This document shows positions 7,800 to 18,200 of a DNA stretch of 64,000 bases, piece after piece. This DNA is from Parabacteroides gordonii MS-1 = DSM 23371. GTDB lineage: Bacteria; Bacteroidota; Bacteroidia; Bacteroidales; Tannerellaceae. Under the pieces are notes generated by a model. The model saw only the letters and a program-made list of their open reading frames with translations. It made no database searches and had not been told where the DNA came from. Made by a program: the position numbers and the translations under genes. The stretch spans positions 4,042,749 through 4,106,748 of the forward strand of contig NZ_KQ033919.1 in NCBI RefSeq assembly GCF_000969825.1, in the 5' to 3' direction. Within the stretch, counting starts at the first letter, position 1. The number at the start of each line of letters is the position of its first letter.

Positions 7800-10094
7800 T
7801 TACTTTTTAAATGCAGCAGGTAAATTGAGTACATTGTTAACCTTGCGTGTCGAAGGACTGACATCAACCATCACATCGCCACGGGGATTGCGGGACGAGG
7901 CAGCTACGACAAACTTATATTTACCCCCATCGGTTACCCAGGCACTCGTTTCTTCGTCGAATGAAGCCAGATCATCGGGGTTGACAGAGAGAGTAATCAT
8001 CTGGCTTTCGCCGGGTTGTAACAGTTTGGTTTTACCAAATGACTTTAGTTCGTGTACCGGCTTGTCTAATTTGCCGGGAGGAGCTTCCACATAAAGCTGT
8101 ACAACCTCTTTTCCGGCTACCTTCCCGGTGTTTTTTATGGCAACTTCAATGATCACCTTTTCGCCATCGCGTTTCACCGAAGGCCTGCCATATTCAAACG
8201 TGGTATAGCTCAGACCGTAACCAAAAGGATAACTCACCTGCAAGTCCTTTGTGTCGAACCAACGGTAACCGACATAGATACCTTCCTCATAAACAGTATA
8301 ATCCACATTTTTAGTGTCGTGGGTTAAACCTGTCTTAACCGACCAGCGACGGTCGATCTTCTGATCGATCGGAAAGTTCAGTGAGCTCCAGTGATCGCTT
8401 AGTGTAACCGGGAAGGTCATAGGCAGCTTGCCGGATGGATTTGCATGGCCGGTGAGAATATCGGCTACCGAGTTTCCCCCCTCTTGTCCGGCTTGCCATG
8501 AAAGCAGGATAGCATCGGGCATGTCTTTCCAGCTTTGAGTCTCGATAACACCGCCGATATTGAGTACGACAACTACTTTCTTATTTTCATTGTGGAAGAT
8601 ACGGGTTACATTCTTGACTAATTCCTGTTCCGTTTCAGACAGGAAGAAGTCGGAAGAAACGCGATCGATATACTCACCGGAGATACGACCGAACGTGATG
8701 ATAGCCATATCGTTGTTTTGGGCTGCATATTTGATGATGGCAGTATCCATTGGCATTTCTTCGACACGTTTTTGCTCACCCTGCTCTTTCGGTTTGTTGT
8801 AGGCCTGGTAGATCGCTTTGATATTGTCGTCAACAACGATATGCTGGTTTTTTAATCCGTCGAGCAGCGATACGACATAAGGGCGGTTGATATCGCCCGA
8901 ACCGGTTCCTCCAGAGAAAAAGTTATAGGAGACAGCGCCGAACAGAGCTACGTTTCTGTCTTTGGAAGACAAGGGGAGAGCCTGATTATCATTCTTTAGA
9001 AGAACCATTCCTTCGGTTGCCGACTGTCGGGTTATGGCGGCATGAGCTTTCATATCGGGATTGTTAGCGTATTTATAACCCTTGAAACGGGGTGTCTTAA
9101 CGATCAGTTCAAGGATGCGTCTGACATTACGGTCGACTATCGCTTCATCGAGTGTACCGTTTTTCACACCGTTGATGATATGGGCTGCCTGCTCCTTTGT
9201 GCCCGGTTCGATCATATCGTTTCCGGCAATCATCTGGGCGGCACCGTCAGCGCCTCCCCACCAGTCGGTCATCACGGCACCTTTAAATCCCCATTCGTCA
9301 CGTAGTAAAGTGGTGATCAGCTCCGGATTTTCTGAAGCGTATACATTGTTAATACGGTTGTACGAACTCATAATAGTCCACGGCTGGCTCTCTTTAACCA
9401 CCATTTCGAAAGCTTTCAGATAGATTTCGCGCAGTGCGCGGGGAGAGACGATCGTGTTATTGTTCATCCGGTTAGTCTCCTGGTTATTTGCGGCAAAATG
9501 TTTTACCGAAGTACCGATATCATTGCTTTGTACACCATCTACATAGGCTACCGCCATCTTGCCGGTCAACAGCGGGTCTTCACTGAAATATTCAAAATTG
9601 CGGCCGCACAACGGATGGCGGTGGATATTGACAGCGGGAGCCAAGAGCACATCTACCCCATATTCTTTCGCTTCATTGCCAATCACTTCCCCTACATTTT
9701 TAACCAGATCGACATCCCAGGTCGAGGATAGTAATGTTTCAATGGGAAAATGGGTACAGAAGTAATTCTCCTCCCCTTCGACAGGCAGGATGCCGCAGCC
9801 GGCAGGCCCGTCAGAAAGAACCACACAAGGAATTCCGACACGGGGAACCGGGTTAACGCGTCCGGCAGCACCGGGAACAACTTTCCACGATTCTTTTATG
9901 TGGGGAGCCGCGTTCTCATCCTGGTGATACATGCGGGCACCTACAATCAGGTCTGCTTTCTCTTCGATCGTCATGGCTTTGATGACTTCGTCGATATTGT
10001 TTGCCTTCAGCTTCGGAATTTTGGCACTGACCGGAACTGATACGATCATAGCGGCGGCAACCAAGCCTATTATGTTTGTTTTTAGTATTGTCAT
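7800..10094 (-). CDS. Glycoside hydrolase family 3, exported beta-glycosidase
   Basis: 764 residues with an N-terminal Sec signal peptide (cut near SVPVSA-K25). The GH3 catalytic domain follows (about 35-345) with the substrate loop KHFAANNQETNR (198-209) and the nucleophile in AVMTDWWGG (D277); then the second alpha/beta domain with the KNDNQALPL entry, and a C-terminal fibronectin-III-like domain (about 640-745). This arrangement is that of bacterial beta-glucosidase/beta-xylosidase enzymes, not of NagZ-type hexosaminidases. It is the last gene of polysaccharide locus 1, 52 bases downstream of the metallo-beta-lactamase-fold gene, and presumably trims released oligosaccharides in the periplasm. 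The sugar specificity cannot be read from the sequence. Confidence 0.9.
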   Translation of the reverse strand: MTILKTNIIGLVAAAMIVSVPVSAKIPKLKANNIDEVIKAMTIEEKADLIVGARMYHQDENAAPHIKESWKVVPGAAGRVNPVPRVGIPCVVLSDGPAGCGILPVEGEENYFCTHFPIETLLSSTWDVDLVKNVGEVIGNEAKEYGVDVLLAPAVNIHRHPLCGRNFEYFSEDPLLTGKMAVAYVDGVQSNDIGTSVKHFAANNQETNRMNNNTIVSPRALREIYLKAFEMVVKESQPWTIMSSYNRINNVYASENPELITTLLRDEWGFKGAVMTDWWGGADGAAQMIAGNDMIEPGTKEQAAHIINGVKNGTLDEAIVDRNVRRILELIVKTPRFKGYKYANNPDMKAHAAITRQSATEGMVLLKNDNQALPLSSKDRNVALFGAVSYNFFSGGTGSGDINRPYVVSLLDGLKNQHIVVDDNIKAIYQAYNKPKEQGEQKRVEEMPMDTAIIKYAAQNNDMAIITFGRISGEYIDRVSSDFFLSETEQELVKNVTRIFHNENKKVVVVLNIGGVIETQSWKDMPDAILLSWQAGQEGGNSVADILTGHANPSGKLPMTFPVTLSDHWSSLNFPIDQKIDRRWSVKTGLTHDTKNVDYTVYEEGIYVGYRWFDTKDLQVSYPFGYGLSYTTFEYGRPSVKRDGEKVIIEVAIKNTGKVAGKEVVQLYVEAPPGKLDKPVHELKSFGKTKLLQPGESQMITLSVNPDDLASFDEETSAWVTDGGKYKFVVAASSRNPRGDVMVDVSPSTRKVNNVLNLPAAFKK

Positions 10095-10146
10095 AAATTA
10101 TAGTTATGCTTGTTTGTTTATTTCTGATTCATCTTTCTCCTCCCGG

Positions 10147-11187
10147 TTAAGGGCATTGATACCATTCTCCCCAACCCATGACCAGATAATCCTTACTGAT
10201 TTGTTCCATTTTCTGGAAGGTTAACCAAAAGGCTTCGCGATGGTCGATTGTATGTCCCATTTCATTTTCATGCCCCGTAACCACCAGTTTCGGATTAAAA
10301 CCATCTACCAGGTCACTCATCCGGTGAGTCCAGCAATTTACGATCAATGCATCCGGTTGAGGAATATCTTTGCTGATATTGACAATCCATTCCATATCCT
10401 CTTTGTTGTACTGGTCGCCGATATGGGCGACAGTCTTCTTTTCATCGGTCGTTACCACATAAAGATTATTTATCAACTCACTCTGGTGACCGGGGAATAT
10501 TTTTACCCGGATATTTTTGTTTTTATCCAGTTTCATCTTTTTATCGATCATTTTATCAGAACGTTCATGTTGTATATCTTTCTTTTCCGGTAATATATTT
10601 GTTGGGGCAACAACCGGTTTACCGGCTTTCAGGAACATGTCGACAACTACCGGATCGACGTGATCACCATGATTATGTGTGAGGAACAAAACGTCGCAAT
10701 GGTCGACAATCTGTTGGATCGAGGCATCGGAAATCAAATTCTTTCCTTTGCATGCACCTCTGACAACATCGAATGCCAGAGTAACCGAGCCGGTACGGGC
10801 GATAAAACCATCGTTATATATTTTGTAAACTTTCATTCCTTTCTTAACAGGAGAGGAAAGATCCGCTATCACTTTATTTATCCTGGAAGTGATAAATCCG
10901 TTGAGCGGCTCGCTATCGTCATATTTGGTTTCATGCAGCATCGCATCCAGATTGTAAAGAGCCAATTTTCTGACCATCGGAGCTCCGGGTACGGGCGGAT
11001 TTTCAGTCAATGCCTGATCGATCAGGTTGAACATTTGGAAAGCCTGCTTGTTCAGATAGGCTTCCGAGTTCCCCCAGAAAGCACTTTTTTCTATCGTGTT
11101 CTTTTCCTGGGCTTTCGCACCACTGGGGATCAATAGAGAGGCGCAGAAACCTTCCATGCATAATAATGTATAAAATAGCGTTTTCAT
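10147..11187 (-). CDS. Exported metallo-beta-lactamase-fold hydrolase
   Basis: 346 residues with an N-terminal signal peptide (cut near AKA-Q27). The metal motif LTHNHGDHVDP supplies H171, H173, D175 and H176, and later histidines (for example VVTGHENEMGHTIDH near 307-321) could complete a binuclear zinc site. The compact core and preceding 'GSVTLAFD' strand recall UlaG/PhnP-like members of the superfamily rather than beta-lactamases. It sits between GH84 (25 bases upstream) and GH3 (52 bases downstream) in locus 1, so it probably acts on a product of that pathway; this is inference. An exported enzyme of this fold inside a polysaccharide locus is uncommon. Confidence 0.8.
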   Translation of the reverse strand: MKTLFYTLLCMEGFCASLLIPSGAKAQEKNTIEKSAFWGNSEAYLNKQAFQMFNLIDQALTENPPVPGAPMVRKLALYNLDAMLHETKYDDSEPLNGFITSRINKVIADLSSPVKKGMKVYKIYNDGFIARTGSVTLAFDVVRGACKGKNLISDASIQQIVDHCDVLFLTHNHGDHVDPVVVDMFLKAGKPVVAPTNILPEKKDIQHERSDKMIDKKMKLDKNKNIRVKIFPGHQSELINNLYVVTTDEKKTVAHIGDQYNKEDMEWIVNISKDIPQPDALIVNCWTHRMSDLVDGFNPKLVVTGHENEMGHTIDHREAFWLTFQKMEQISKDYLVMGWGEWYQCP

Positions 11188-11212
11188 CTTGTGATTAGTT
11201 TTTAATAATACT

Positions 11213-13423
11213 TTATTCCTGTGTGTAACTGAATGTTCCTGTTTTTGTTAATACAGCAAATCTGCCAATCCCTATCGACATGTCCGACTGTGATTGATTG
11301 ATACAGCGGATATAACGCACGCGTGGCTCATGAATGGGAATAGTATCCATCCGGTCTGCTCCCGTTTTCAAGAGGTTAAACCAGACTTTTCCATCCACAG
11401 AACCCTGTAAAGCACGTCCTTTGGATTTACTTTTGCGTAAATCATATACCAATGCGACCGGTTGTTTGCTTTTCTCAATCCGAAATCCGAAGTATTCTCC
11501 GGGTGCTATTGTCACCAGTGGGAAATGAGGGATCAGGCCAACTACATCATCTTCGCAATAACAGGCCAACTCGTCAATCGCTTTTGAACCGGCCAGAACT
11601 TCCGGAAGTTCTTTGGGACGTTCGTCCGTCAACAAGGTATTCTCCACATGCTGTAACATCCTTTGAATAAATGGTAGTAAAACCTGCGAACCGCTTCTGA
11701 CTCCGTCTTGCTCTCCCCGGCGATAAGGCCGGCTAAAAACAGCGATTGCATCCAGTGCTTCTTTTACTTCCCTATATGCTTTCTGGCATGCTTCGGTATC
11801 TTGTTTACTGGCCAGATCCAACATTCTCATGGTTGCACAACCGGCTGTTCCAACATTTCTTGTTTGTGTCAGCCAGGGGTGGATTTCCTTTATCAATTGC
11901 TTGTTCAAAGAACTGCTTTCGATCGTACCCGGGACTTCTTTTATCCGGATAAACAGGTCGGCAATCTCAAAGGCCTCCTTTTTCAAATACTTCCCGGTAA
12001 TCAATGATTGCTCGAACCTGTCGATCAGATCAGTCGAACTGAAAGACTCTTTCCTGAAAAACATCCATGTATTGGGGCCGATATCCGCATTATGTTCACA
12101 GAAAAGGCGGAATGCATCAGGGGCTTCGGGAACAAGAGACTCGCAGGCTATGTTCCAGCTCTGTTGCGGATCGAACCGATCCATATTCCAGGTGAACTGG
12201 GAAATACTCCAAAGAGCCACTTTACTGGCCTCGGCAAACTCCATCGGGTTCGATACAAAGGCATACATATCGGAAGCCGTATTTTTATCCAGGCCGTATA
12301 CCGGGCCCATTAACAGATGAGCCAGGCAATAATCGTTTACCGGGAAGTTCCACCAGACGTAACAGGGACGTTTAATCCGGTTGTTAACCCATTCGAGCCC
12401 TTGGCGGGTGATGTCGCTCACGACTTTATCGCCAGTCCACATGATATGGATAAACGGATCCAGGTTTTCGCCCAGGATATCCAGGTAATCAGTTTTCGCC
12501 CAGTCCTTATTATATTCGGTGGGACAAAGGATCAATTGCTGAATATCTCCTTTCTTATCGACAAACTCCCGTTTCAGATAGTTCATAAAGGCAGCCTGTC
12601 TGGCAGCATCCGTTCCGGCACCTTCAATATCATCAAAAAAGACTGCAAACGCACGAATACCCAGGTCGTACATACTTTCCAGTTTTTTTATTGCCGCTTG
12701 CCGGTCTGCATCATTCCAGCGGATATCCATTCCGGGATGTAAGGCCCAGACGAAATCCACCTTGTTTCTATTAGCTTCAGCCAATAGCTCACGGATATTT
12801 TTCGCCTGTTCTTCCGGATAGGGCACACGCCAATAAGGAGAACGATGGTAAGGGTCATCCTTCGGGCCGAAAATGTAAGTATTCATTTTCATACGTCCAT
12901 AGAAACGCAACTGTTCGACCCTGTTTTCGAAAGACCATGGAGTTCCGTAAAAACCTTCCACAACCCCTCTGAAAACAACATCCGGATAATCCCATATCGT
13001 ACAGACAGGGATCCTCTTATTGTCTCTGGTCAATTGCGACAAGGTTTGAGCTGCATAAAAAAGCGAACGGTCGTCATAAATACCTATATCGATACCTTTT
13101 CCGGTCACAGCCAATGTATAAGCCCCCGAACGTTGCATTTTATTATTCATCTTTCCCAACGGGCGGATAGTAATTGCCTGTTTAGCCTTTTCCGTTATCA
13201 GGAAAGATTGTTTCAACAAATTAACTGCATCGGTATCGGTGTGGCTGATCCCTTCTAGCCGGTAACCGGTATCTGGTATCTTGATCCAATCACCCGATAA
13301 TTCAACTTTCTGGGGGATGGGATAAACGTTCACTTCCCTTTTTCCGCTCTTTCCGGTACATGCTCCCGACATCAAGCTTATCAGCAAAGTAACAAGCATG
13401 AAAACTTTTGTTGTTCCATCCAT
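11213..13423 (-). CDS. GH84 beta-N-acetylglucosaminidase, lipoprotein
   Basis: 736 residues, nearly the length of the characterised B. thetaiotaomicron GH84 enzyme. A lipobox ends at C22 (LMSGAC). An N-terminal alpha/beta domain (about 33-145) is followed by the (beta/alpha)8 catalytic domain beginning RGVVEGFYGTPW (152-163). The catalytic aspartate pair is present in FAVFFDDIEG (D264, D265), as needed for substrate-assisted catalysis that uses the substrate's acetamido group. The C-terminal part contains a helical region and a discoidin-like segment. Family members remove beta-linked GlcNAc from glycoproteins or hyaluronan-like chains. It is the first enzyme gene after the hairpin that follows susD, and points to a GlcNAc-containing glycan for locus 1. 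Confidence 0.94.
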   Translation of the reverse strand: MDGTTKVFMLVTLLISLMSGACTGKSGKREVNVYPIPQKVELSGDWIKIPDTGYRLEGISHTDTDAVNLLKQSFLITEKAKQAITIRPLGKMNNKMQRSGAYTLAVTGKGIDIGIYDDRSLFYAAQTLSQLTRDNKRIPVCTIWDYPDVVFRGVVEGFYGTPWSFENRVEQLRFYGRMKMNTYIFGPKDDPYHRSPYWRVPYPEEQAKNIRELLAEANRNKVDFVWALHPGMDIRWNDADRQAAIKKLESMYDLGIRAFAVFFDDIEGAGTDAARQAAFMNYLKREFVDKKGDIQQLILCPTEYNKDWAKTDYLDILGENLDPFIHIMWTGDKVVSDITRQGLEWVNNRIKRPCYVWWNFPVNDYCLAHLLMGPVYGLDKNTASDMYAFVSNPMEFAEASKVALWSISQFTWNMDRFDPQQSWNIACESLVPEAPDAFRLFCEHNADIGPNTWMFFRKESFSSTDLIDRFEQSLITGKYLKKEAFEIADLFIRIKEVPGTIESSSLNKQLIKEIHPWLTQTRNVGTAGCATMRMLDLASKQDTEACQKAYREVKEALDAIAVFSRPYRRGEQDGVRSGSQVLLPFIQRMLQHVENTLLTDERPKELPEVLAGSKAIDELACYCEDDVVGLIPHFPLVTIAPGEYFGFRIEKSKQPVALVYDLRKSKSKGRALQGSVDGKVWFNLLKTGADRMDTIPIHEPRVRYIRCINQSQSDMSIGIGRFAVLTKTGTFSYTQE

Positions 13424-13475
13424 AATTTTTAATTTAAAAGTGCAAGCCTGAATATCAATAGAAGAACCATATTAA

Positions 13476-13509
13476 AAACAGACCTGGTCTATCATACACA
13501 GGTCTGTTT
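13476..13509 (-). terminator. Hairpin between susD and GH84 (locus 1)
   Basis: AAACAGACCTG (13476-13486) and CAGGTCTGTTT (13499-13509) form a perfect 11-bp stem with a 12-nt loop. On the minus strand it is followed by a short T-run (TTTTTAAT). It lies directly after the susD stop and probably gives partial termination or 3'-end protection of the susCD transcript. Confidence 0.75.
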
Positions 13510-13533
13510 AAAAGTGTGTTGTCTATGATCAGG

Positions 13534-15273
13534 TTACCAATCCGTATTTTGGATCAGGTTTGTATTACGTTCCATTTCAACAAATGGTATCGGCCAGATT
13601 TCGTGGCGTGACTGGTAAGCGCGTTCATACATCAGGTCGCCGAGAATATCGGTTGCATCTTTTACAGTCGACTGGAGTATTCCCCAACGACGGAGATCCC
13701 AATAACGTTGGCCTTCGCCGGCAAGTTCACGGGCACGTTCGTCACGGATGCGTTGTGTCATTTCGTCTTTGCTGTTTACTGCCATCCAGGTAGGGCCGGA
13801 GTTCAGGCCGGGCATATCGACGCGGGCACGTATCTTATTGACTTCTGCAATGGCCTTGTCTGTTTCACCATTTTCGTTGTAAGCCTCTGCAAGCATCAAG
13901 ATCACATCGCCAAGGCGAAGCAATGGAAATTCATAGGGAGTACGGTTGTATTCCCCCCAATAACCATCCAGGTTACCGGTTGGGATCCATTTACGCCAGA
14001 AGTAGGAGTTCCAGCCTTCGGAGTTACGGATGAACGATTGTGCTTCCATTGGTGCACCACCCTTTGTCGGATCTACGATGACAAATTGCTTGTCTCTTGG
14101 ATTCGAACCGGCATCTGTACCCAGATAATGGGAGAACGGAGTGATCACGTTCCAGCATAAGCGTGGGTCGCGGTCATTATAGACAGCTGAAACCTTTGCG
14201 GTATCGCAGTCTAATGTACTGGTTATCTCGGTACTGGCATCATTAATTGCAACAGCGAGGCATTTACGGCGGAATTGTGAGTTTCCGTTATTGAAGCCGG
14301 GAAATACTTCGTCCCAGTTGAACTTCTGGCCATCAGGTTTTTCATACAAGTCAACCATTTTGGTTGAAGGTACGATACAGTTGCTGGCAATCAGACGCAT
14401 GGTTGCTTTGTTACCGAAATAACCGACAATATTCAAAGCATAACCGGCAACGTTACCGTCGATAGACTGTATAGCAAAAATCATCTCGTTACTGCGTGCA
14501 CCATTATAAAGGCGGAACAGGTTCTCATAATTAGAATGTAAGGCATAACCGTAGTTATTGCTCTTGTTGTACACGATCTCTTCAAAGTCCGTAATAGCTT
14601 TAGACCACTCTTTATTAAAGAGATAAACCTTTCCGCGAAGTGCGTAAGCCGCTCCTTTGGTCACACGGCCATAATCACTGCTTTCCCAGTTGACAGGTAA
14701 CTTGGCGATTGCATCGGTCAGATCGTCGATCACATGCTGGCGGATTTCTTCAGCCGAACTGCGCGGACTGGTAACCGTAGCAAATTCCTCTTCGATAATA
14801 CAGGTTTCATCGTAGTAAGGTACTCCTCCCCAACAATTAAGCATACGGAAGTAAGCCATAGCACGAAGGAATTTAGCTTCACCGACTATTTGATTAATGG
14901 TGTTCTGATCGATATTCATTGCGGAGACATTACGGATTACCGTATTCGAACGGTGAACCAATTCATACAGATATTGCCAGTGGTTTTGTACGGCTCCGCT
15001 GGTTGAGGCGAATGATGTCCCGCGCGAAATATCGGCAAAAGGACTGGTACCGTCAGCTAGGTCAGTACACATATCGAATGCAAACTCCAGGCCGAAACAC
15101 CAGGTTTGCATCATGGCCTGGTACAGACCGACAGCTGCTTGCTTGGCATGAGCTTCTGTCTTCCAGAATGTTGCGCTTGACAACTGGTCAGGGCGGGTAT
15201 AGTCCAGGCTTTCGCAACTGCTGAGCAGGAGAACAGCACCCAAAAATGCGGAAATTATATTTTTACCTTTCAT
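13534..15273 (-). CDS. SusD/RagB-family glycan-binding lipoprotein (locus 1)
   Basis: Surface lipoprotein that caps the neighbouring SusC transporter and binds its glycan. The signal ends in a lipobox with C20 (LLLSSC). The SusD-like N-terminal part contains TPR-type helices (for example KFLRAMAYFRMLNCWGGVPY, about 133-152), and the C-terminal SusD/RagB block shows the family pattern 'EYNRTPYEFPLLRLGDVILM', 'AEVNKIRARVDMP' and 'RIRDERARELAGEGQRYWDL'. 579 residues is normal for the family. It follows susC by 12 bases and is followed by a strong hairpin before the enzyme genes. The ligand is unknown; GH84 in the same locus suggests GlcNAc-containing chains. Confidence 0.93.
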   Translation of the reverse strand: MKGKNIISAFLGAVLLLSSCESLDYTRPDQLSSATFWKTEAHAKQAAVGLYQAMMQTWCFGLEFAFDMCTDLADGTSPFADISRGTSFASTSGAVQNHWQYLYELVHRSNTVIRNVSAMNIDQNTINQIVGEAKFLRAMAYFRMLNCWGGVPYYDETCIIEEEFATVTSPRSSAEEIRQHVIDDLTDAIAKLPVNWESSDYGRVTKGAAYALRGKVYLFNKEWSKAITDFEEIVYNKSNNYGYALHSNYENLFRLYNGARSNEMIFAIQSIDGNVAGYALNIVGYFGNKATMRLIASNCIVPSTKMVDLYEKPDGQKFNWDEVFPGFNNGNSQFRRKCLAVAINDASTEITSTLDCDTAKVSAVYNDRDPRLCWNVITPFSHYLGTDAGSNPRDKQFVIVDPTKGGAPMEAQSFIRNSEGWNSYFWRKWIPTGNLDGYWGEYNRTPYEFPLLRLGDVILMLAEAYNENGETDKAIAEVNKIRARVDMPGLNSGPTWMAVNSKDEMTQRIRDERARELAGEGQRYWDLRRWGILQSTVKDATDILGDLMYERAYQSRHEIWPIPFVEMERNTNLIQNTDW

Positions 15274-15285
15274 TGTACTCTGATT

Positions 15286-18200
15286 TTAGAATGAAACATT
15301 AAGACCTAAAGAATATTGACGGACTGCCGGATAGCCGACAGTTGCTGCAATTTCAGGATCCAGTCCGGGGAAACTGGTAATGGTGAACAGGTTGTCGATA
15401 CTCGTATAGATCTTCAGATTTTCAACGAAGAACTTCTGGGAGATACTCTTAGGAAGCGTGTAACCCAACTGGATATTCTTACAACGGAGATAGGCTGCGT
15501 TATGAATGAACGCATCGCTGGCTATATTGTTTTTGCTGTTTGCATTATTACGCAACCGCGGATAGATGGAATTGTATGGATTTTCAGGAGTCCATGCATT
15601 GTCTGTAATATCCTTGATAAGCGATTGCCCCATAACAGTCGTGAAGCGGAAAGCCTGGTTGTTGTAATAAACTTTATAATCGCCTACCCCCTGGAGAAGC
15701 ATACTGAAATCGAAGTTGTTCCAGGTCAGTCCCAGATTTGCACCGAAAGTAAGTCGCGGGCTGTCTCCGTGACCGATTTCAACGCGGTCGTCTGCATTCA
15801 GATTACCGTCGCCGTTGGCGTCGGAAAACAGGAAATCTCCGAGTTCAGGACGTTGATAGGTCGCGAAATAGTTGGGATTCTTATCAACCAACGATTGTAC
15901 ATAATCCAGGTCGGACTGGTCGCGGACAATGCGGTCTACCTTGAGTACATAATACTGATTGATCGGTTTTCCCTCTTGTATCTTATTAACTCCGCTGATA
16001 GATGCTACATCGCCCTGGAACTTTGTTACCTTGTTGCTGACAAAACCCATATTGAAACCTACGGAGTACCCCACTTTCTCTATCTGATCCGTCCAGTTGA
16101 TCTCCAGGTCAACGCCCCGGTTATTTACTTCCCCCGCATTTTGGTTAGGAACAGAAGACGTACCATGTTCCAGTGGAACCGGAAGTGAAATTAGGATGCC
16201 TTTGGTATCTCTGTTGAACCATTCGAAAGATCCGCTTAACCGATTTTTGAAGAAACCGAAATCGAGACCGACATTGGTCACATATGTACTTTCCCAGGTT
16301 AACTGGGTGTTGGATAACGTTGTTTGCGACAGACCACCGGTAATAGTGTTACCCAAAACATAATTTGTTGCTGCATAAAGTGACTGGTACATATAATTGT
16401 TCGATGCCGCATTGTTACCCAGCGAACCGTAAGAAACACGAAGCTTTAACGAACTCAACCAATCCTGGTAATCTTCCATGAATTTTTCCTGCGAGATACG
16501 CCAGCCGGCAGATACGGATGGAAAGTAACCCCAACGCTTGTTAGGAGCGAACCGGGAAGAACCGTCGGCGCGTAAATTAGCTTCCAGCATATATTTGTCA
16601 TCCCAAACCAAATTGATACGGCCGAAGTAAGAACGCATGGCCCATTCGTTGTAGTTACCGGTAATACGTCCGAGTGTAGAGGCTGCATCGAGAGCTGTCA
16701 GCGACTCATCGACAAGGTCATATTTCAGGTAATAATCCTGGTCGTACTTATTATATTCCTGGCTGGCACCGGCCATGACGGAAGCATCTAACTTATCGAG
16801 CTTAAATTCGTAACGGGCGGTTATATCCGATGCCCGGAAGTCATTGCGATAGTTGTATCTTCTGATATAAGTACGAACCGTGCCGGCCCGGAGCAAAACC
16901 GGCCCGTCTGCTGTAAAGCGATACAGATCGCGGTCGGTCAAATGATGTTCTATACGACGATCCCAGGCATTATAAGTATATGATGCATCGATGGTCAGAC
17001 CTTTGAACGGAGTGATGCGGCCATACATCTTGGCCACTGTACGACGGGAGATGGTAGGGAAGTCTTCTTTGTAGAACCACATACGGCGATACGGGTTTGC
17101 ATTGCTGACGTTTTCCTCTTCCGGATTTTGAATACCACCGTACAATCCTGTTGCCGGATCGTAAAGAGTCATTCCCGGCACCGTGTTGAAGGCACCGTAT
17201 CCCCAAATAACATCGCCACCGGCACCGGCAGTATCGGCAGAAGGATTATTGTAATCCACATAACCGTATGCGTTGGCACCAACTGTCAGCCAGGGCTTGA
17301 TATCCACATCTACGTTGGCACGCATCTGATAACGTTTGTAGTTGGAGTGATAGATCATACCGGGATTATTGATATAACCGAAAGAGAGGTTGTAACGGGC
17401 AGACTTAGTACCTCCATTGGCTGTTACAGTGTGATTTTGAACGACCGAGGGGCTGCGGTAGATATGGTCTTGCCAGTCGGTATTGGGGTATATCGTAGGA
17501 TTTTTACCTCCATCGTTACGCCATTCGTCAATTTTGCCCTGTGAGAAACGGGGAGCTTGCCCGTTGGCAATCAAACCGGCATTTTGAATCTCCATGAAAT
17601 CGGCATAATCGGTAACAAGGTTTAAGCGTTTAGCCGCTTTTTCAAATGAAACATTCCCGTTGTAAGTAATTCTGGCAGACCCTTCTGTTCCCTTCTTTGT
17701 CGTGATCAGGATAACACCGTTAGCGGCACGGGAACCATAAATAGCAGATGAAGCAGCATCTTTTAGAATAGAGATAGACTCGATATCCTGGGGATTAATA
17801 TCGCTGATACTGGCTCCGGCCATACCATCGATAACGATGAGCGGATCTGAATTATTCAAAGTTCCCTGACCACGAATACGGATTGTCGGGCTTTCTAATC
17901 CCGGTACGCTACCCCCGGTATTGGTTACAGACAGACCGGCTGCCAGACCTGCCAATGCATTGGTGGCATTTGTTACAGGACGGTTATCGAGTGCACCTAC
18001 CTTCACCGAAGAAACGGCACCGGTCATGTTGACTTTCTTTTGCGTACCGTAACCGACAACGACCACTTCATCCAGCAATTCGTTATCCTCACTCAAGGCA
18101 ACGGTCACTTTAGCCTGGGCTTTCATTTCCTGATTCTTGTAGCCTATGTAGGAAAATTGCAGGATGGAACCCTGTGGAACGTTCGTCAGGTCGAAGTTTC

